Shown: positions 1 through 13,675, counted from the first letter of the stretch. The stretch is DNA of 64,000 nucleotides from Mansonella perstans (GCA_037074765.1 JBAMDO010000567.1:248001-312000); one strand, 5' to 3'. Program-made: numbers and translations. Notes: a model not told the origin generated them from the letters alone.

Positions 1-460
1 TTGACCCGATTATTCTTGGTTGTTTTTTTGAAATTAGTTAAAAAAGGCTTGAGCTAGAAGTTAACGATAATATAACAGCTTACGATTAAATTGGAAAATA
101 TATTGCGAAGATTATTGAATTTACACTCATAGCGGCTTCAAAGAACAGATTTTGGGAAGTAATTTCCATTTAAAACTGTTTTCGTCTTTCATAGTAAAAA
201 AAAACATTTTAATAGTAGAATTAAACATATATTTCATCAAATATTTCTGATAACTTTTTGTTATTGTTAAAATGTTTCATATTTGTAACTGCAGGTGATG
301 ACGCATCAATGATTAGTGATCAGTGATATCAGTGATGTTGCATGATAACTTTTTAATGACCCAAAAAGAGAATGACATAAACACAATATTGTGGGAGAAG
401 TAAGAGCTAATGATTGTCATATATTATTTCGATGGTTTTTTCAGTTTCTTCTATTTGCAG

Positions 461-750
461 GTAAATCACAATACTCCGAATCAGCATTGCAGAAACGTTT
501 TAGTGCTGCCATAGATCGTAAGCTATCACAATCACGGCGATTATATTTTCTACCAAAGTATAATTTATCGCCAAGTTACCAAGTGAAAGCTGCCATAGAT
601 CGTAAGCTATCACAACCAGGGCGACTGTATTTTCCACCAAAGTATAATTTATCGCCAGGTTACCAAGCGAAAGCTGCCATAGATCGTAAGCTATCACAGG
701 CACGGCGACTGTATTTTCCACCAAAGTATGATTTATCGCCAAGTTATTAA
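461..750 (+). CDS. Candidate 3' exon of a repeat protein, three 28-residue repeats (not recognised)
   Basis: An open frame enters through a good acceptor (pyrimidine-rich tract ending tttgcag just before 461) and ends at TAA 748-750. It holds a short lead-in followed by three near-identical 28-residue units that begin AAIDRKLSQ and carry RLYF-PPKYNLSP. Each unit has the basic pair RR or GR before LYF and a Pro/Tyr-rich tail. The stop falls at the end of the third unit, and differences between units are mostly conservative or silent, which fits coding on this strand. The minus strand is also open here, so the coding strand is not proven. No upstream exon was found, so the start is unknown. The repeated basic and aromatic segments could suggest a secreted or structural repeat protein, but I recognise no family. 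Confidence 0.35.
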
Positions 751-756
751 GCGAAA
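505..756. repeat. Tandem repeat, 84 bp x 3
   Basis: Three head-to-tail copies begin at 505, 589 and 673, each opening with gctgccatagatcgtaagct. The period of 84 bp is exactly 28 codons, so every copy is read in the same frame. The third copy degenerates just after its in-frame stop. Confidence 0.9.
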
Positions 757-904
757 ACCTGGAAATGCCATCGTTTGTATCAATCACTGTGCTTGTAGCT
801 GTCATTTATTGTTACGAAAGTTGCATTCCTTCCTGCTAATGAATTGACGCAGAACCATCGGAGGAGCAGGAATCACAGCTCATGATGTAGTTTTGAATTT
901 CGAT

Positions 905-1035
905 TAAAATAATTTTTCCTGTTATTTATTGTTATTGTAATTACTGTGGTAATTGTTATTATTGTTATTTTATTATTACTATATTATTACTACTACTATT
1001 ATTATTATTATTATTGTTACTATTATTCCATTATC
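905..1035. repeat. ATT/TTG trinucleotide-rich microsatellite
   Basis: An imperfect run of ATT, ACT and GTT triplets, densest at about 945-1025. No coding signal is visible. Confidence 0.8.
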
Positions 1036-1039
1036 TGCT

Positions 1040-4000
1040 ATATTATAACATATTACAATCAAACAATTACAGCCAGCATTAAATAAGATTGAATAACGTT
1101 GCCCTGTCTCGATTATCTCCTGAAATTGGGAAACGAGGGAAGCTTATCAGCTTTTTGTGTATGATGAATAAATAGCTCGAGAACCCGTCTTTATTCCATA
1201 CTCTCAGTTGTCAGTTGAATATAAATATGCATCTTATTTCATTAATTACAACTCTTCAAAGTTAATCACTGTTTGATTTTTGAAATTACTTTGTGTCCAC
1301 GCTAGTCCACTTGCTCTTTTAGATATTACTTGTTAAAGTTAGCGGTTAGTTCTTGCCTAATTGTTTAATTTAGCACCGCAATCTTCTAACTGTGACTATT
1401 GCTTGTGTTATTTCTCATTGTACTTTTGTGTGAATTTTTTCAGTCAATTTTGCAGATTATTAATTTGCTAAATTCTTTGCTAATTGAATAAATTCTCTGA
1501 ATTGATTTATTGTTGTTCATTTTTTTGGAACTTTCCACAGTTCGTTGATTGATTCAAAGAATAATACATTTCTTCTATCCACATCAAATTATGAAAACTT
1601 ATGGACTCATCACAGCTAAACTAACAGCACTGCATGATACTTTAATGATCATGTGGTGCATGGTTGGAAGTTGCGCAGTTCTTACATTTTATATTTGCTC
1701 AAAACTTTTTCTAGTTGAACTTTTCTCAATTAAGTTAAATTCGAATATATCTCATATTTAGAAAAGAAATTTAACATTATCTGAACAAATTCAGAAAGTT
1801 TATCTAATACAAGGAACTAGTAGCTAAACGCAGCCAGTTCTTCCTCTCATTTCTATTACATCCGGGAATTTCAGGAATTAAGCTCACTGAACCTTAAATT
1901 TCCTTTTTCTTGAGCATTCAGATCATATCAAGTAATCAAATTACTCGCTTATCAGAATTATGAGTCGAATCTATCGTTTCATTGCCTCTTTGAGCAATTT
2001 CAGTAGCACAATTCGATGACTGATTAGGTACACATAATTCCTAAAATAAATTCATAAAAATACGAAGATACGGTATGATCTAATAAATTGAAAACGATTT
2101 GGAACCCGAAAAGATTGCAAGTGTTAATCTACAGATTTTTATCGATCATTAACTTTTCGGCACATTATGAAATTGAAAGGAGAAAGGAGATATTGTAGAA
2201 AAGGTATGGTTTTCTGTGCTTTCAACTTAGGACATCATTTAGACAACTAATCTGTTGAAATTATTACTCTGTATGTAAAACTTGTCTATCCAAATAGTAG
2301 TTGAGACATTCTTAGCTAATATACTTTGGAAACTGCAAAATTTTTCATCCGTTGGTGTTCCTTAAAACCAATAACAAGCAATTGATCCAAACAGCTGCAT
2401 TCTATCAAATAACGGTTAATAATCGATCTCCGGGAACTAGTTTACTGTTTCCATCAATCGAAGTTTGAAAAAAATAAGCACTCGTTCAAATGCGTCGCAA
2501 AAGTCCATTAACAATTTTTTATTTTTTATTTTTTCTTTCTTACTGAAATAAGTAACAATCCATCACTATTTCTAAACAATTTGAATCTCTATATTTTTCA
2601 AAACTCTCTTCCCAATCTTCTTATTTATATCATTGGCTTAATATCTCATGCTGGAACTTTGTCCAGTTCAATAGTGATTGTTGTATAAACATAAGAAAAA
2701 AATACATTAAAAAGTATTGGATAAATAAGAAGCAAAAATGCAACAACAAGGTTGATTAAAATTTTCAAAAGTCAGAAATGAAATGAATGCATAAAGCATA
2801 AAGCAGCAGTGATTGATATATTCAACAATAGCAAAAAAAAAAATTCTATAAATTTTCTGATCCTCAAAATTATAAAGAAGCGTCAAACATTCGTTCAACT
2901 TCTGATAAAGTCATGAAAAGAGAGAATTCAGATGTCAACATCGGAGATATCAGAAAAAGGACTGTAATTGTCCAACAGATCAAGCATTTACTTTTGTTTC
3001 AAAAAACTTTGAACTGAAGTCTCGTATTTCTTACATTTCACATTTTGAACTTTGATGAATAAAACAATGAATGGTAAGAATAAAATTATCGCATGACAAC
3101 TTTATAATATTTGTGTTCATGTGTTTAAAACCATTGTGTTTTATTTCCTATTAATCCATTTCCATTAATTGGACATTTCAATTTATACATTTAAAAAAAC
3201 GTCTTTCCGCTTCTGTGATTTTCTGCTTACAATTATATTACCTGATTGTTCATTGCTTCTATTCAAACTCATGATAAAAGAATATTGAGCTCCAAGTTTT
3301 CTATTTTGAAATGGAAGGATTCTGTTTAAAATCAGGGGAAAAATCTTTGTCTCTCTGTTTTTTAATCCATAGAAGTCCCGAAATTTCAACTTTGATTTGA
3401 AACTAGAAATTTACTTTTTTGGATTTCAAATTTTGATTTTTCAAAACATTGATATCAATTTCTCACTAAATCATTACTATTTGATCAATCGATTTACACT
3501 GAACATTAGTGGTATTGTATTCAAAAAAATCGTACTTCTGGCTTCGATTAATGCTATTTGCATCTGAAAATAAAAATTGAATTTAAGCATGAATATTTGA
3601 ATTTCGGGCGAATAATGAGCATCATGCTATTTGCTTTTTTACAAAAGGAGAACACGTTCAATTAACATTATATCCTTATGGGTTGTACCATCGTGGCAGA
3701 AAGAAAGCTTTTGAGAAATGTGCTGAATCAGTAATGCGAAATAAAAACTGAAATAAAAAGACTGCAATATACATCATAGAATCTATACAATTGTAGGAAT
3801 ATGATGGAATAATCAAAGTATTTCTATAATATGGAAATATTTCGAAATAACTGAAGTATGTTATAAGTATATTCTGGAAAATTTTTGGCGCCAAGGTTTA
3901 ATTTTAATATTTAACAAATAAATGATCGTTACGCAAAAAATATTAATAAATGGAAGTAATATAAATGTAATATAAATAAATAAATGAATCATTTTCCAGT

Positions 4001-4600
4001 TTCTAAATTAATAAATAAATTTGCTATTTTTGAACTTTGCACCAGTTTCTCATTGATTTTAAATTTGATATTTTACTTGATACAATTCCTGATTAACAAA
4101 GTCCAATGTCGAGGAATTTCAAGGTAAATCTGTAATATGAATTCTCAGTATAAGTTGTTCCAAGTTGAAATTCTTGTAGAACAAATAATTTATCACACTA
4201 AAAACTAAAGTAATAAATCGTTTTAAACTTTCCAGATCGTGAGCTGATTTCCAATGCAATTTTTGCGAAATCGTTGGCACACTGTAAGTTCATAACTAGG
4301 CTCTATGACAGGATACTGTGAAATCCTTGGTCTTATAACTAAGTGTATATACAATACCGGAATGTTGGAAAGAAAGTTTCGATATCATTCTGTATACAGC
4401 TGCAGGAAGATTGAAATAATCATCCTTATGTTCAAAAGTTAGACTGTGTCTGAAATGTAAGCCAAATCCACTTATCTACAATATAAAAGACTAGGATCTG
4501 TGATCCGAATCACTCGTTAAACTGAATTGCATTCCACTCAGTAATCTTTTTCGCTCATTCGCCTTATTGGTAACAACACCAGTGCTTTCTTTTATTTAGT
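1040..4600. other. AT-rich spacer, no supported gene
   Basis: Only short open frames without matching splice sites or recognisable motifs occur here. Several homopolymeric A and T runs and ATAAATAA-rich stretches lie at about 3910-4020. I see no RNA gene. Confidence 0.6.
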
Positions 4601-4604
4601 CCAA

Positions 4605-5603
4605 TCAATTTACTATATCAAATTCCGTATTTAAATGTAACCTATTCAAGAATAAAGCATTACATAAACATTCATTTGTAATTCCTCCTATCAAAAGTTT
4701 GTTAGCAACACATTCTTCTGCGCTCTTACATACATTCCACACCGAATTTCGTCTACGGGAAACCTTCTCGTAAAATACCATACCAAATTGCTGCAATCAA
4801 CAAAGCTACATTATTGTAACTTTCTTCCTAATTATTAAAGGGGGATATTTAAGGATAGAAATATTTTAGACCACAATTTCGGGATTGCTCGATCCTCAAT
4901 TCTCGTGGACGAATAATGCACTTCGAATTTCTTCAGATTTTTTTGATAAGATCTACTAATCAGCCCATTAATCTATTCTGCTCTTATTACTCGTGAATCA
5001 TTTTAATTACAAGAATAAATATCCCTAAATCAAGAAGGCTTGCGCATTACACGTTTATCCTTACTGCCAAACTGTAAATGACCAAAAATTCAAATTTTGT
5101 TTACACAGTAGTTAACAACGCAATACTCAGAATTAATCAAATAGAATTGAATGTCATCAATGCTTCAAAGCTTTGTATATTTCCTATGACTGTTCATTTC
5201 CGTATTATAGTTATTTTGACTAAATATCTAACCACTTACTTTTCGGCTTCCAAATTCAAAGCATTCATATCACCAAGCATCTGAATTTAAAGGATTAATG
5301 GAAATTTGTGTAAAATTTCAAGTGATTAAAAGTCACCTTGAAAACTCGTTTCATCTACATTCATTTGTTGTTGAACCTTGAAACTAGTTCTTTTTTGGAT
5401 GAAAAATAAAATCATTGACCAGTTTGCAATTTATATCGATGTAATGTACACAATGTCTTCCGTCGATAAGGAGGCAGGTGACAGCGATTTGTTGCATACC
5501 AACAACTCTACCAAATGACAACACCGATGACAGAAAGCGCTGCCAGGTAAACGGCGCATTTGTTTTTCCCATTCATTACAAATATCTGCGGTTCTTTTCA
5601 TTT
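4605..5603 (-). CDS. Possible two-exon Cys-rich protein (doubtful)
   Basis: Two minus-strand open segments join in phase. The upstream one (5603-5500) follows a ttttgtag acceptor and ends at a GTATGC donor. It is Cys-rich and includes SAFCHRCCHL. The downstream one (4790-4605) follows a gattgcag acceptor and ends at a TGA stop. It has four more cysteines in a C-x5-C then C-x-C arrangement. Spliced, they give about 96 residues with no signal peptide, so a first exon would be missing. No family is recognised. Other frames of the upstream segment are also open, so this may be chance. Confidence 0.25.
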
Positions 5604-6582
5604 CTACAAAATTCCGCATGTTTCTTCATTGCATTTTTATGAACTTTTCGTACTACTAATAAAGAAATTTAATTAAAAATAAAATAGAACGAGATTCAAC
5701 TTCTTCAATTTAGAAATCAATCGATATGTTTAGTGTAATCTAGCATAACTACAATACAAGATATTTATCATTGATAAATTTGATAATTCTAAGCAATTGA
5801 TATTCCCTCTTGCAAATTATATCACTAAATCCAGTAGCATAATGTCTCAAAAAGTAATCCATCTTTAATTGCAACTGTTTTACTTCATTTTTTCTTAAAC
5901 AAAATAAATTTATCAATCGGAAAATTGTAATTCTTTTATCTTCATATTTATTTATAATTATGGCATTTGTTTTTTCTTTTTCATTTTATTAATGATTTAT
6001 TTGGTCTGCTTATGTATGTATACTTTTGTTGATAAACTAAGTTTTTGTTGATAAATCAGTCGCTTTATTTCATTTTATTGCATTAGTGGCGATGCGCAGA
6101 AGAATCAAAAAATGTTGCCACATAGAGCGTACTTCTTATTGTCCGGGATCTTTAAAACAATAAATTTGTAGAGATAAATTTCCATATTCATCAAAAATTT
6201 TCAAATCAGGGCTATTATGTTATTCTTAGTTTATGTTATTAATTCGAATAATGCTCCAATTTGATCACAGAACAACCTGCAACCGGTGGTCTGCTTGAAT
6301 TAAAGTTCCGGAATACTTTTCCAACCATTAATTCGATCTTAAACATAAACTTTGAAACAATCATTAAAATCATATATGGCTCTTATATTGTTTTTATTAC
6401 AGATCTTTGTTATTTCATGTTATATGACGGTCATTATGTTAGAGAAGTTCATTTCCAAGAAGTAAAAATCATAATCATTGGAAATCTTCCTCTTGCTCAC
6501 ATTCATTGGATAATTAAATAGGGATTCAGATTAGATTGACGATTTAACTTTATCAACAAAATTGTTTCCTTTTTGCTTGTCA
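5604..6582. other. Spacer upstream of the CNNM gene
   Basis: AT-rich, without a supported exon. The promoter and any trans-splice acceptor of the gene starting at 6583 should be here. A ggattcag sequence ending near 6529 is a possible spliced-leader acceptor, but this is inference only. Confidence 0.5.
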
Positions 6583-9500
6583 ATGTTTAGAAGAATTTGG
6601 AAAATGGCTTTGATGATGATAGCATTCGCAACTGTTACAATTGCTTTCCTCACGCCTTATACAAAAGCATCAAGTATCGATTCCCCTAAACATCAGGTCA
6701 TTTTTTTATTTGCAGGAACTGTTCCATATTTGAGTAAATGTTAATGCAACTTTCAGTTTGCATAAATATAATTTAATCAATGGCTTCTATTTTTCATTTG
6801 CTTCCTTATGGTTTTGTTTTTCATTTTTTATCGGTTTTAACAGTTACTTTATCCCAGGAAGTTGAAATTAAATTTGTAACATACGAAGTAAGACCTTATG
6901 TTTCGGGGATACGAGTTGTCAGCATGCCAAGCAAAAGTAGTTCAATAAGCTATTCGTAAGTTTCAATGATCTTCTTCTATTATGTTGACAATTTTAAAAA
7001 GAATTTTAAATCGAGCGAAATTGAAACGTTGTTATAAAGTTACATTTTAAAAGATGAACAACTAAAAAATAGGTTGTAAAATAAAAACATTAAAAAATAA
7101 AAACAGACTACTGTAACTTTGCAACGAAGCCGATTTTTATTGTTTCAGTGAATCAGGTGCTACAATAATTTATCCAGATTCGCAAGCACGTATTGTAATG
7201 TTCGGTTATCATCTTGATAAAATCGGTGTCATATCACTTACAACAGACAATTGCTTTAATTCGGTCATAAACATTTCTCGTCCTGAATTTCTCATCCAAA
7301 CCGTTAAACGACTTGATTTTGTCGCATATTTTGCTGAGTATGTCCTGTCCATTTTCCTTTACTTCCGAGCAGTTTGATGTTATGAAATTCCTGTGCAGTT
7401 TTGGTACATTTCAGATCAATAATAATATATTTTAATTTAAAACTTTGCTTAAACTTTCAAAACGATTGAATGAATTGAATTTTTAATTATAGATCAGATG
7501 AACCGTACCACATTTGCTATAAGGAACGAACGAACAGGAAGGATTCAAGTGACGAAGAAGAAGATATGATTATGGTGAGTGTTTTAAATTTGGTTTTTCA
7601 TATTGTTACTTCAGCATTAGTATTTTGAACGGATCACAGAGCTATCCTATAGTTTATAGAAAAATCTAAGATGTTCTTTAATTTAATTACTTGTCAAATT
7701 AATTTGAAAATAGTAACAAGCGATTTTTATTTAAATAGTTAACATTTTGCTTATTTATATTTTAATATTCACTAAATTTATTTTTTTAATTATCAACAGT
7801 TTAGATGGACGAATCGCGTAATTCAATAGTTACGGAAACACCAACTCGCATATATTATCTACCTCTGTATTTGCAGATCACTATTATTTTTGTGCTGTTT
7901 TGTCTGTCCGCTTTATTTTCAGGTCTTAATTTGGGCCTTATGGCTCTTTCACCTCAGGAATTGATGCTTGTACAAAAATGCGGTAATTTCTAACTCACTT
8001 TCACTAGGGTATTTAACAAAGAGCATCAATTAAGATATTAATTAATGTCACTCTTTTGACATAAATCACTTAAAAAGCTCTTACCTATGCACTAATAATG
8101 ATTATAAGAAAAAAAATATGTTTTCAATAAAAAATTGTCTATTAAACTGAGGCGATTATTACTATGAAAAATATTAATAATTTGAATTCTGATTCTTAAT
8201 CATTTGTTGCATACACTGAAAACTGACACTATAAATTATTATATTAAGCTGAATTTAATATCTTTCCTTTAAGTTAGTTTAACTATGAGAAGGTTTCAGC
8301 TATAAATTCTGAGAAAGGCATAACTATTAATATTTTACTTAAAAAATTTAACTACACAGGATGTCTTTTCAGATAACTTGCGAACTATCTGGTTAAGATG
8401 CTTGCTCAATTCATGAAACATAATTGTACTGCGGAATAATTAGCCGGTTGAAAGGAAAAACAACCATAACTTAGCTCAGGAAAATATTTTAGGCTCAAAA
8501 ATGGAACGGAAATATGCAGAAACCATACTGCCGGTACGCAAATCAGGTAACTATCTGTTGTGTACAATATTAATCATGAATGTAGTGGTCAATGCAGCGA
8601 TTTCAATACTGTTCGAGGATATGACTAGTGGAGTGGTTGCACTCATTATTTCATCCTTTGGAATCGTTGTCATCGGTGAAATCATCCCACAAAGTATCTG
8701 TGTCAAGTAAGTTTTATTTATCTAGATATTAGGTACTTGTTATCCTTAAAAATAAAGTAGCAGTATTTGAAACAGTTGCACCAAATGATTTTGATAGTTT
8801 AATGGACTTTTAAGCACAGTTTTTTCAATTTTGATTTGGAGTATTTAACTCTTTGTTAAAAAGGGTTTTTTTTGTAGTCCGTTCGACTTATTTAATTTGA
8901 CAGTTAACAAAAGTTAGATTTCTAAAGAAAAGACATGAAACTAATTTAGAGGAATGAAATAAATATGAAAGGAATTTCAGCTTCTGGCATTGAGAATAGC
9001 AATGTTCCATGAATATTCACAAATTCTTAATAATACTCTTTGTAGATTTCTTATCAAAACATTAACATAAATGTAAAATAAAATAATCAGGAAAGGCCTG
9101 GCAGTTGGTGCGTACACAATTTGGTTGACGCGGACATTTATGATTCTCACATTTCCTTTCTCATATCCAATCAGCAAAATTTTAGATATTTTTCTGGGTG
9201 AAGATACTCCGGTATACGATCGGTGCAAGTAAGTAATATTTTCAATTAATATTTCAAACCTAAGCCAGTATCTCACTTTAAATAATTGCTTATTTGAAAT
9301 TTTGTTGCGAGTGGAATAATGAGTTATTATAACATCACCACAAAATGGATGAAACCATTAATATGATTTAAGGCTAATAAATTTAATGAAAATGACTGCA
9401 TGCGAAGAGAATCAAGAGTTAGCAGCTGATCTGAAAATAGCTGTTGGTGCAATGGAAATAAGCGAGAAAACAGTGGGTGATGTGCTCACTAAAATTGAGG

Positions 9501-12500
9501 TTTTTGATTTGAATATTTATATTGATTATTGCACCCAAAACTTTAAATATTTATTTCGTTTTGCAAAAAAATCGCAACGTTTTTTCACATTCTTGTCTAG
9601 ATTTAGTAACTTTGATTTGAATTTTTGCTGGAGTAAGTTTTATGTTTTTAATCTAGGCTTATCTGATAGTTAAACCCATAACTTTAATTTAGACTAGGAC
9701 TCTTCTGGCGTAAATCTTGCAACTATGATCTAGAATTAACCAGATGTAAATTTCATAAATTCGGTCCTGTCCGCTGTTTTTATCATTCGCGGCACAACTT
9801 TTGAAATCCTCTCGGGAAATCACTTGAAAAAACTGCAAACCTCATTGAAACATTTACGCAACAGGACGTATTTATGTTATCTGAAGATACGATCATCAGC
9901 GCAACGACAATTGTTGAAATTATGAGACATGGCTATTCCAGAATACCAATCTATGCAGTTAGTTACGATATTTTAATGATTCATGTAAGAAAAATCGTTT
10001 GTCGTGATGCCCGAAATATAATTTTATTCATAAGTATTGCTTCTTGTTAAAATCCATTCTTTTTCAAATTCTAATTATTTCAGTATTACATTTCATACAT
10101 ATAATTCAGCTTTATAATTTCCTTTATTTTTGGATCAAAGATTCAATTCATACTTTGATATCTAGTTTTGTTATTTTTATTCATGGTCTTTGATGAGACA
10201 GTCAGTAAAAGAGAAGAATGGAAATGAACTACCCAATTGTTCTCTTTATTTTATTCGACTAATTTTTGCTTATTCTGATTTCATATTCATAATATGGCGA
10301 GCATCAGTAAATTTCATCTCCCTTTACTAATGGGAGTAATTCAAGTTATTTTGAAAAGCTTAGGATAACGATAGGAACAATATCAAAGCTCTTCTCATGG
10401 TGAAGGATTTGGCTCTAATCGACCCAAGGGATAATTTTACCGCCAAAACAATTTGCGAATTTCATCATTATCCGCTGAGATTCGTTGAAGCAAGCAAATC
10501 GTTGCGTTCCATGCTTGACGAATTCAAATCAGCAAGTTTATTTTAATTTGAGACTCGTCTAAATACTTTTCTTTTTCATGCTTCAAGTAAAACCGCTGAA
10601 AATGCGGTAATATAAATTAGAATTGACGCAGTCTTTAAAACTTTTAGGGTAAGTACCATTTAGCTATTGTTGAAAGCGTGCATAGTATGTATGATCGAAA
10701 AACAAATCGACGGAAAAAAAATTTACTTGGCATTGTGACATTAGAAGATATTGTGGAGGAAATTTTGCAAGCGGAAATCATTGATGAGAGCGATTCGGTT
10801 ATTGATAATACGTACAGATCGAGAAGAAAACGTGTTAAGGTGAGCAATGATCAAATGACAATGTCGTTTTCCATAGGGACAATTACAATTGATGAGAAAC
10901 ATGATACTTAGCAGAACCGTTTATTGAAAGGTCTTCAATTTCAGGAACCATGTTTCACTAAAATATTAACAACTGAAGAGTACAGCAAAGAATTATCGGT
11001 GCGTATGGAACAAATGACAATACATTTTTTGCAACAACATCATGTGCTCTTCAGTGATGAGTATATTGATAGACGAGCTTTGACATATTTGATTAAGCAT
11101 AGTATAAGACAGGTAACAACTTTGCTTAATAGTCAAATGATTAAAAAATTAGCAAAGCAAGGTATTGTTGCATTCTGCTGAATTTTGATGCCTTTCAGAT
11201 TGATATGTCACACTCACCACGAATAATAGGTTATTCAACAAAACAACGTGAAACAGTACCGATATATTGCATGAATAAACCGGCATTTCGTTTCATAGTG
11301 ATTCTGGAAGGTCGCGCTACTGTTAAATTGAGAAATGTAAAGATTATATGAAATTCTACAGAAGTTTCGTTATCTGAAATAGATTATGATATGATAAAGA
11401 AGTTATTATCATTAATAGAACTTAATGTTATCTGTCTATCGTAGTGAACTATTACACTGAGCCAGCAAAGAAAGATTTGCTTGTCCTTGACATAAAAACG
11501 TAGATTGCAGATGGAATTTGAAACTGGTCCTTGGACATATTTTGGAAACGAAATTTTAGAACGGTTGAATGAACTTGTCAACATTAATTTGATGGTTGGC
11601 AAAAGTGATTTCAATTTATCAGGTAACAAGTATTGTAGACTTTTATGAAAACGATGATAAAACTTGTTTAACTGTAATCAAGATTTCTGCATCACTATCG
11701 GATAAATTCTGTTAGCTAATTTATTCACTTATTTTACTTTTTGTGGTATTATTATGTTCCATAAAGATTCTCCATTATCACTGGTTCCTAAAATATGCGG
11801 TGTTTTGCCAGACAAAGATATCGTTTAGCATTTCAATTAGTATCATAAAGAAAGAAGCGCTGAGTTTCAATTAATTCAGATTCGAAATCAAAGCTGATCA
11901 ATTCAATTCAATTCAATCCAGATTTTGATCTTTTTGTGACAGATTTCTGCCGATATTTACAGCTCACGGTATCCTCCTACCTCAATGCCATCAAAGTTAC
12001 TAAAATTGCTCGTGCGGCACGGTATATTTTTATTTTTGGAATTTTTCAAATATTATTGACTAAATGAATGTCACTCAGTTGGACTCGCAATCAAAAAGCA
12101 TGTCTTAAGGTTGTCTTAGGGCAATTTGTCTTAAGGTTGACTTTTACTCCAACTCTTACAGTTCAGTTCGATCTCACTTCAGCAATTTAAACTTTTAAAA
12201 AGAATTAATCGAAATCGTCTGAAATGCATCAAAGCAATCATTTCTGATTTAGGAATGAACAGAGCGCTATTGGATTGCTGCTCGGTTCTTCGCCTTTTTC
12301 AGGAAATCTATCGCAGTCAAGGCGTGTGTCCGAAACGCTTACGAAACGAAAGGTATTAATGTTTATTTCGTATTGCTGTAAAAAATACAGATACTATACA
12401 GATACAATTAAATTTTTATTTCTTAACTATTTCTTAATCCTTAGCAATACTTTGTCTATAAAATTTGTTATCAACAACTTTATTTACTGAGAGAGTTAAA

Positions 12501-12922
12501 GTCTCAATAGAAGAGATTGTTGAATGACATCACCCAGAAATTTGAATGTGAGGATATACCACTGCTGGCGCTTCTTTTCTCAAGAATTTTAAAAAAGTAA
12601 GTAGATAATACTAGATGATTCGTTATTTTCCAAATACTTATGAACAATGCAAATTAAATCGGTAAGGAATTTTCGAAGAAGAGAAATCTCTTGAAGAAGA
12701 AGAATAATGCTTCAGCCTAATTAAGTCACCTTTTTTGAAATCAAAGACTCTGTGGCTATGTTGACAGTGTCTACCTTGCAGTTCAATTGTTAAACATATT
12801 TTTACATTGCAAAATTTATTGCTTAAAAAATTTAGAATTCCGAATCAAGTTACGACGACGACAACCTGAAAAGAATGTTTGAAAAACGTCGTTCAAGCAC
12901 TGATTTCGGACGTCATTACTGA
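6583..12922 (+). CDS. CNNM-family metal-ion transporter (ancient conserved domain protein), 17 exons
   Basis: Joined exons: 6583-6696, 6858-6955, 7149-7337, 7493-7574, 7805-7982, 8493-8706, 9091-9228, 9373-9499, 9865-9957, 10364-10531, 10648-10839, 10945-11112, 11199-11336, 11511-11622, 11943-12021, 12253-12352 and 12836-12922. They keep phase throughout and give 758 residues. A hydrophobic leader ([15 protein letters not shown]) precedes an extracellular N-terminal domain (about residues 35-160). The DUF21/CNNM membrane domain follows, with hallmark segments [22 protein letters not shown] and GEIIPQSIC (about 165-340). Next come a CBS pair ([28 protein letters not shown]; about 375-530) and a cyclic-nucleotide-binding-like domain (about 570-695). 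CNNM proteins sit in the plasma membrane and control Mg2+ and related cation transport. Which of the several nematode CNNM paralogues this is, I cannot tell. The C-terminal exon choice is less certain than the rest. Confidence 0.93.
10532..10647 (+). other. GC-AG intron in the CNNM gene
   Basis: The exon ends ...GAATTCAAATCA and the intron opens GCAAGT, the usual consensus of GC-type donors, and closes with cttttag. Only this junction keeps phase and yields the family-conserved join [11 protein letters not shown]. The nearby GT four bases further in would put the next exon out of frame and hit a stop at once. Confidence 0.8.
12511..12596 (+). other. Possible alternative 86-nt exon of the CNNM gene
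   Basis: An open segment flanked by a caatag acceptor and a GTAAGT donor enters in phase after the exon ending at 12352. It reads [24 protein letters not shown] protein. Its length is not a multiple of three, so including it shifts the last exon into another frame that stops after about eleven residues, changing the C-terminus. It could be a cassette exon or chance. Confidence 0.35.
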
Positions 12923-13620
12923 AACCAACTGCTCTTAGAAATATAATTCAATTATGCATCCTGTGATCTCACTTCCGCACCAGAGATTAGCACTGTACTA
13001 TATCCAATACGTTGATATTTCGTACGAACCTTTATTATCAACGCTTGCATAAGTTCAAATTTTGCTTATGCATAAAATGTTCTGAATTTTGGCAAAAACT
13101 TAAACGACCCTTACAAAAACGAACTTTGTTGCTGATTCATTCGTCTTAAAATTTTGTGAAATTTTCATTTCCACTATTGCAGAAATTTTTTGCGAATAAC
13201 GGACAATATGAAAAATATTTGATTTCGAAAATCAGCGTTCCAAATCTTTATTCGTTAAAGCTGCTTTTTTTGATCTCTGGAGATTTTAAAGATTTCACTG
13301 ATTGAAAAATTGTAATGAGGAAGACTGTGGAAGATACTCTGCAAAATTTATTGAAATTAATGATATGATTATTGTTATTTATAACATTTTTCATATCTAA
13401 AGTTTGATTTTCAATTTTACTAGAAGTTTCTTTCAATTTAAATTGCAAATATTTTCAGGTCTGAAAGATTTTGATTAATTTTCTAAATTCTCCGACTGCA
13501 AGTTTCAAATTAGGAAAAAGGGGTTTTGAATTAAAATTTTTAAAATGAGGTTTTGGACTAAAATTTTTCTAGATTTCCCTTTTTAGGCGATTATATAGTG
13601 TCACGCTAGGCAAAATAAAC

Positions 13621-13675
13621 TTTTGGCTAGCGTAACACTAAAGTAACACTACTTTTGGCTAGCGTAACAATAAAG
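13621..13675. repeat. Short tandem duplication, 32-bp period
   Basis: ttttggctagcgtaaca occurs at 13621 and again at 13653, with similar flanks. A diverged gtgtcacgctaggcaaaata-like copy lies just upstream. Confidence 0.7.

Noticed and set aside
1549..1761. A 70-codon plus ORF rich in hydrophobic residues
   Set aside because: AT-rich random frames often look hydrophobic. No splice sites or neighbours support it.
9500..9673. Open frame continuing past the CNNM exon at 9499
   Set aside because: A GT donor at 9500 and the conserved continuation at 9865 show this is intron read-through.
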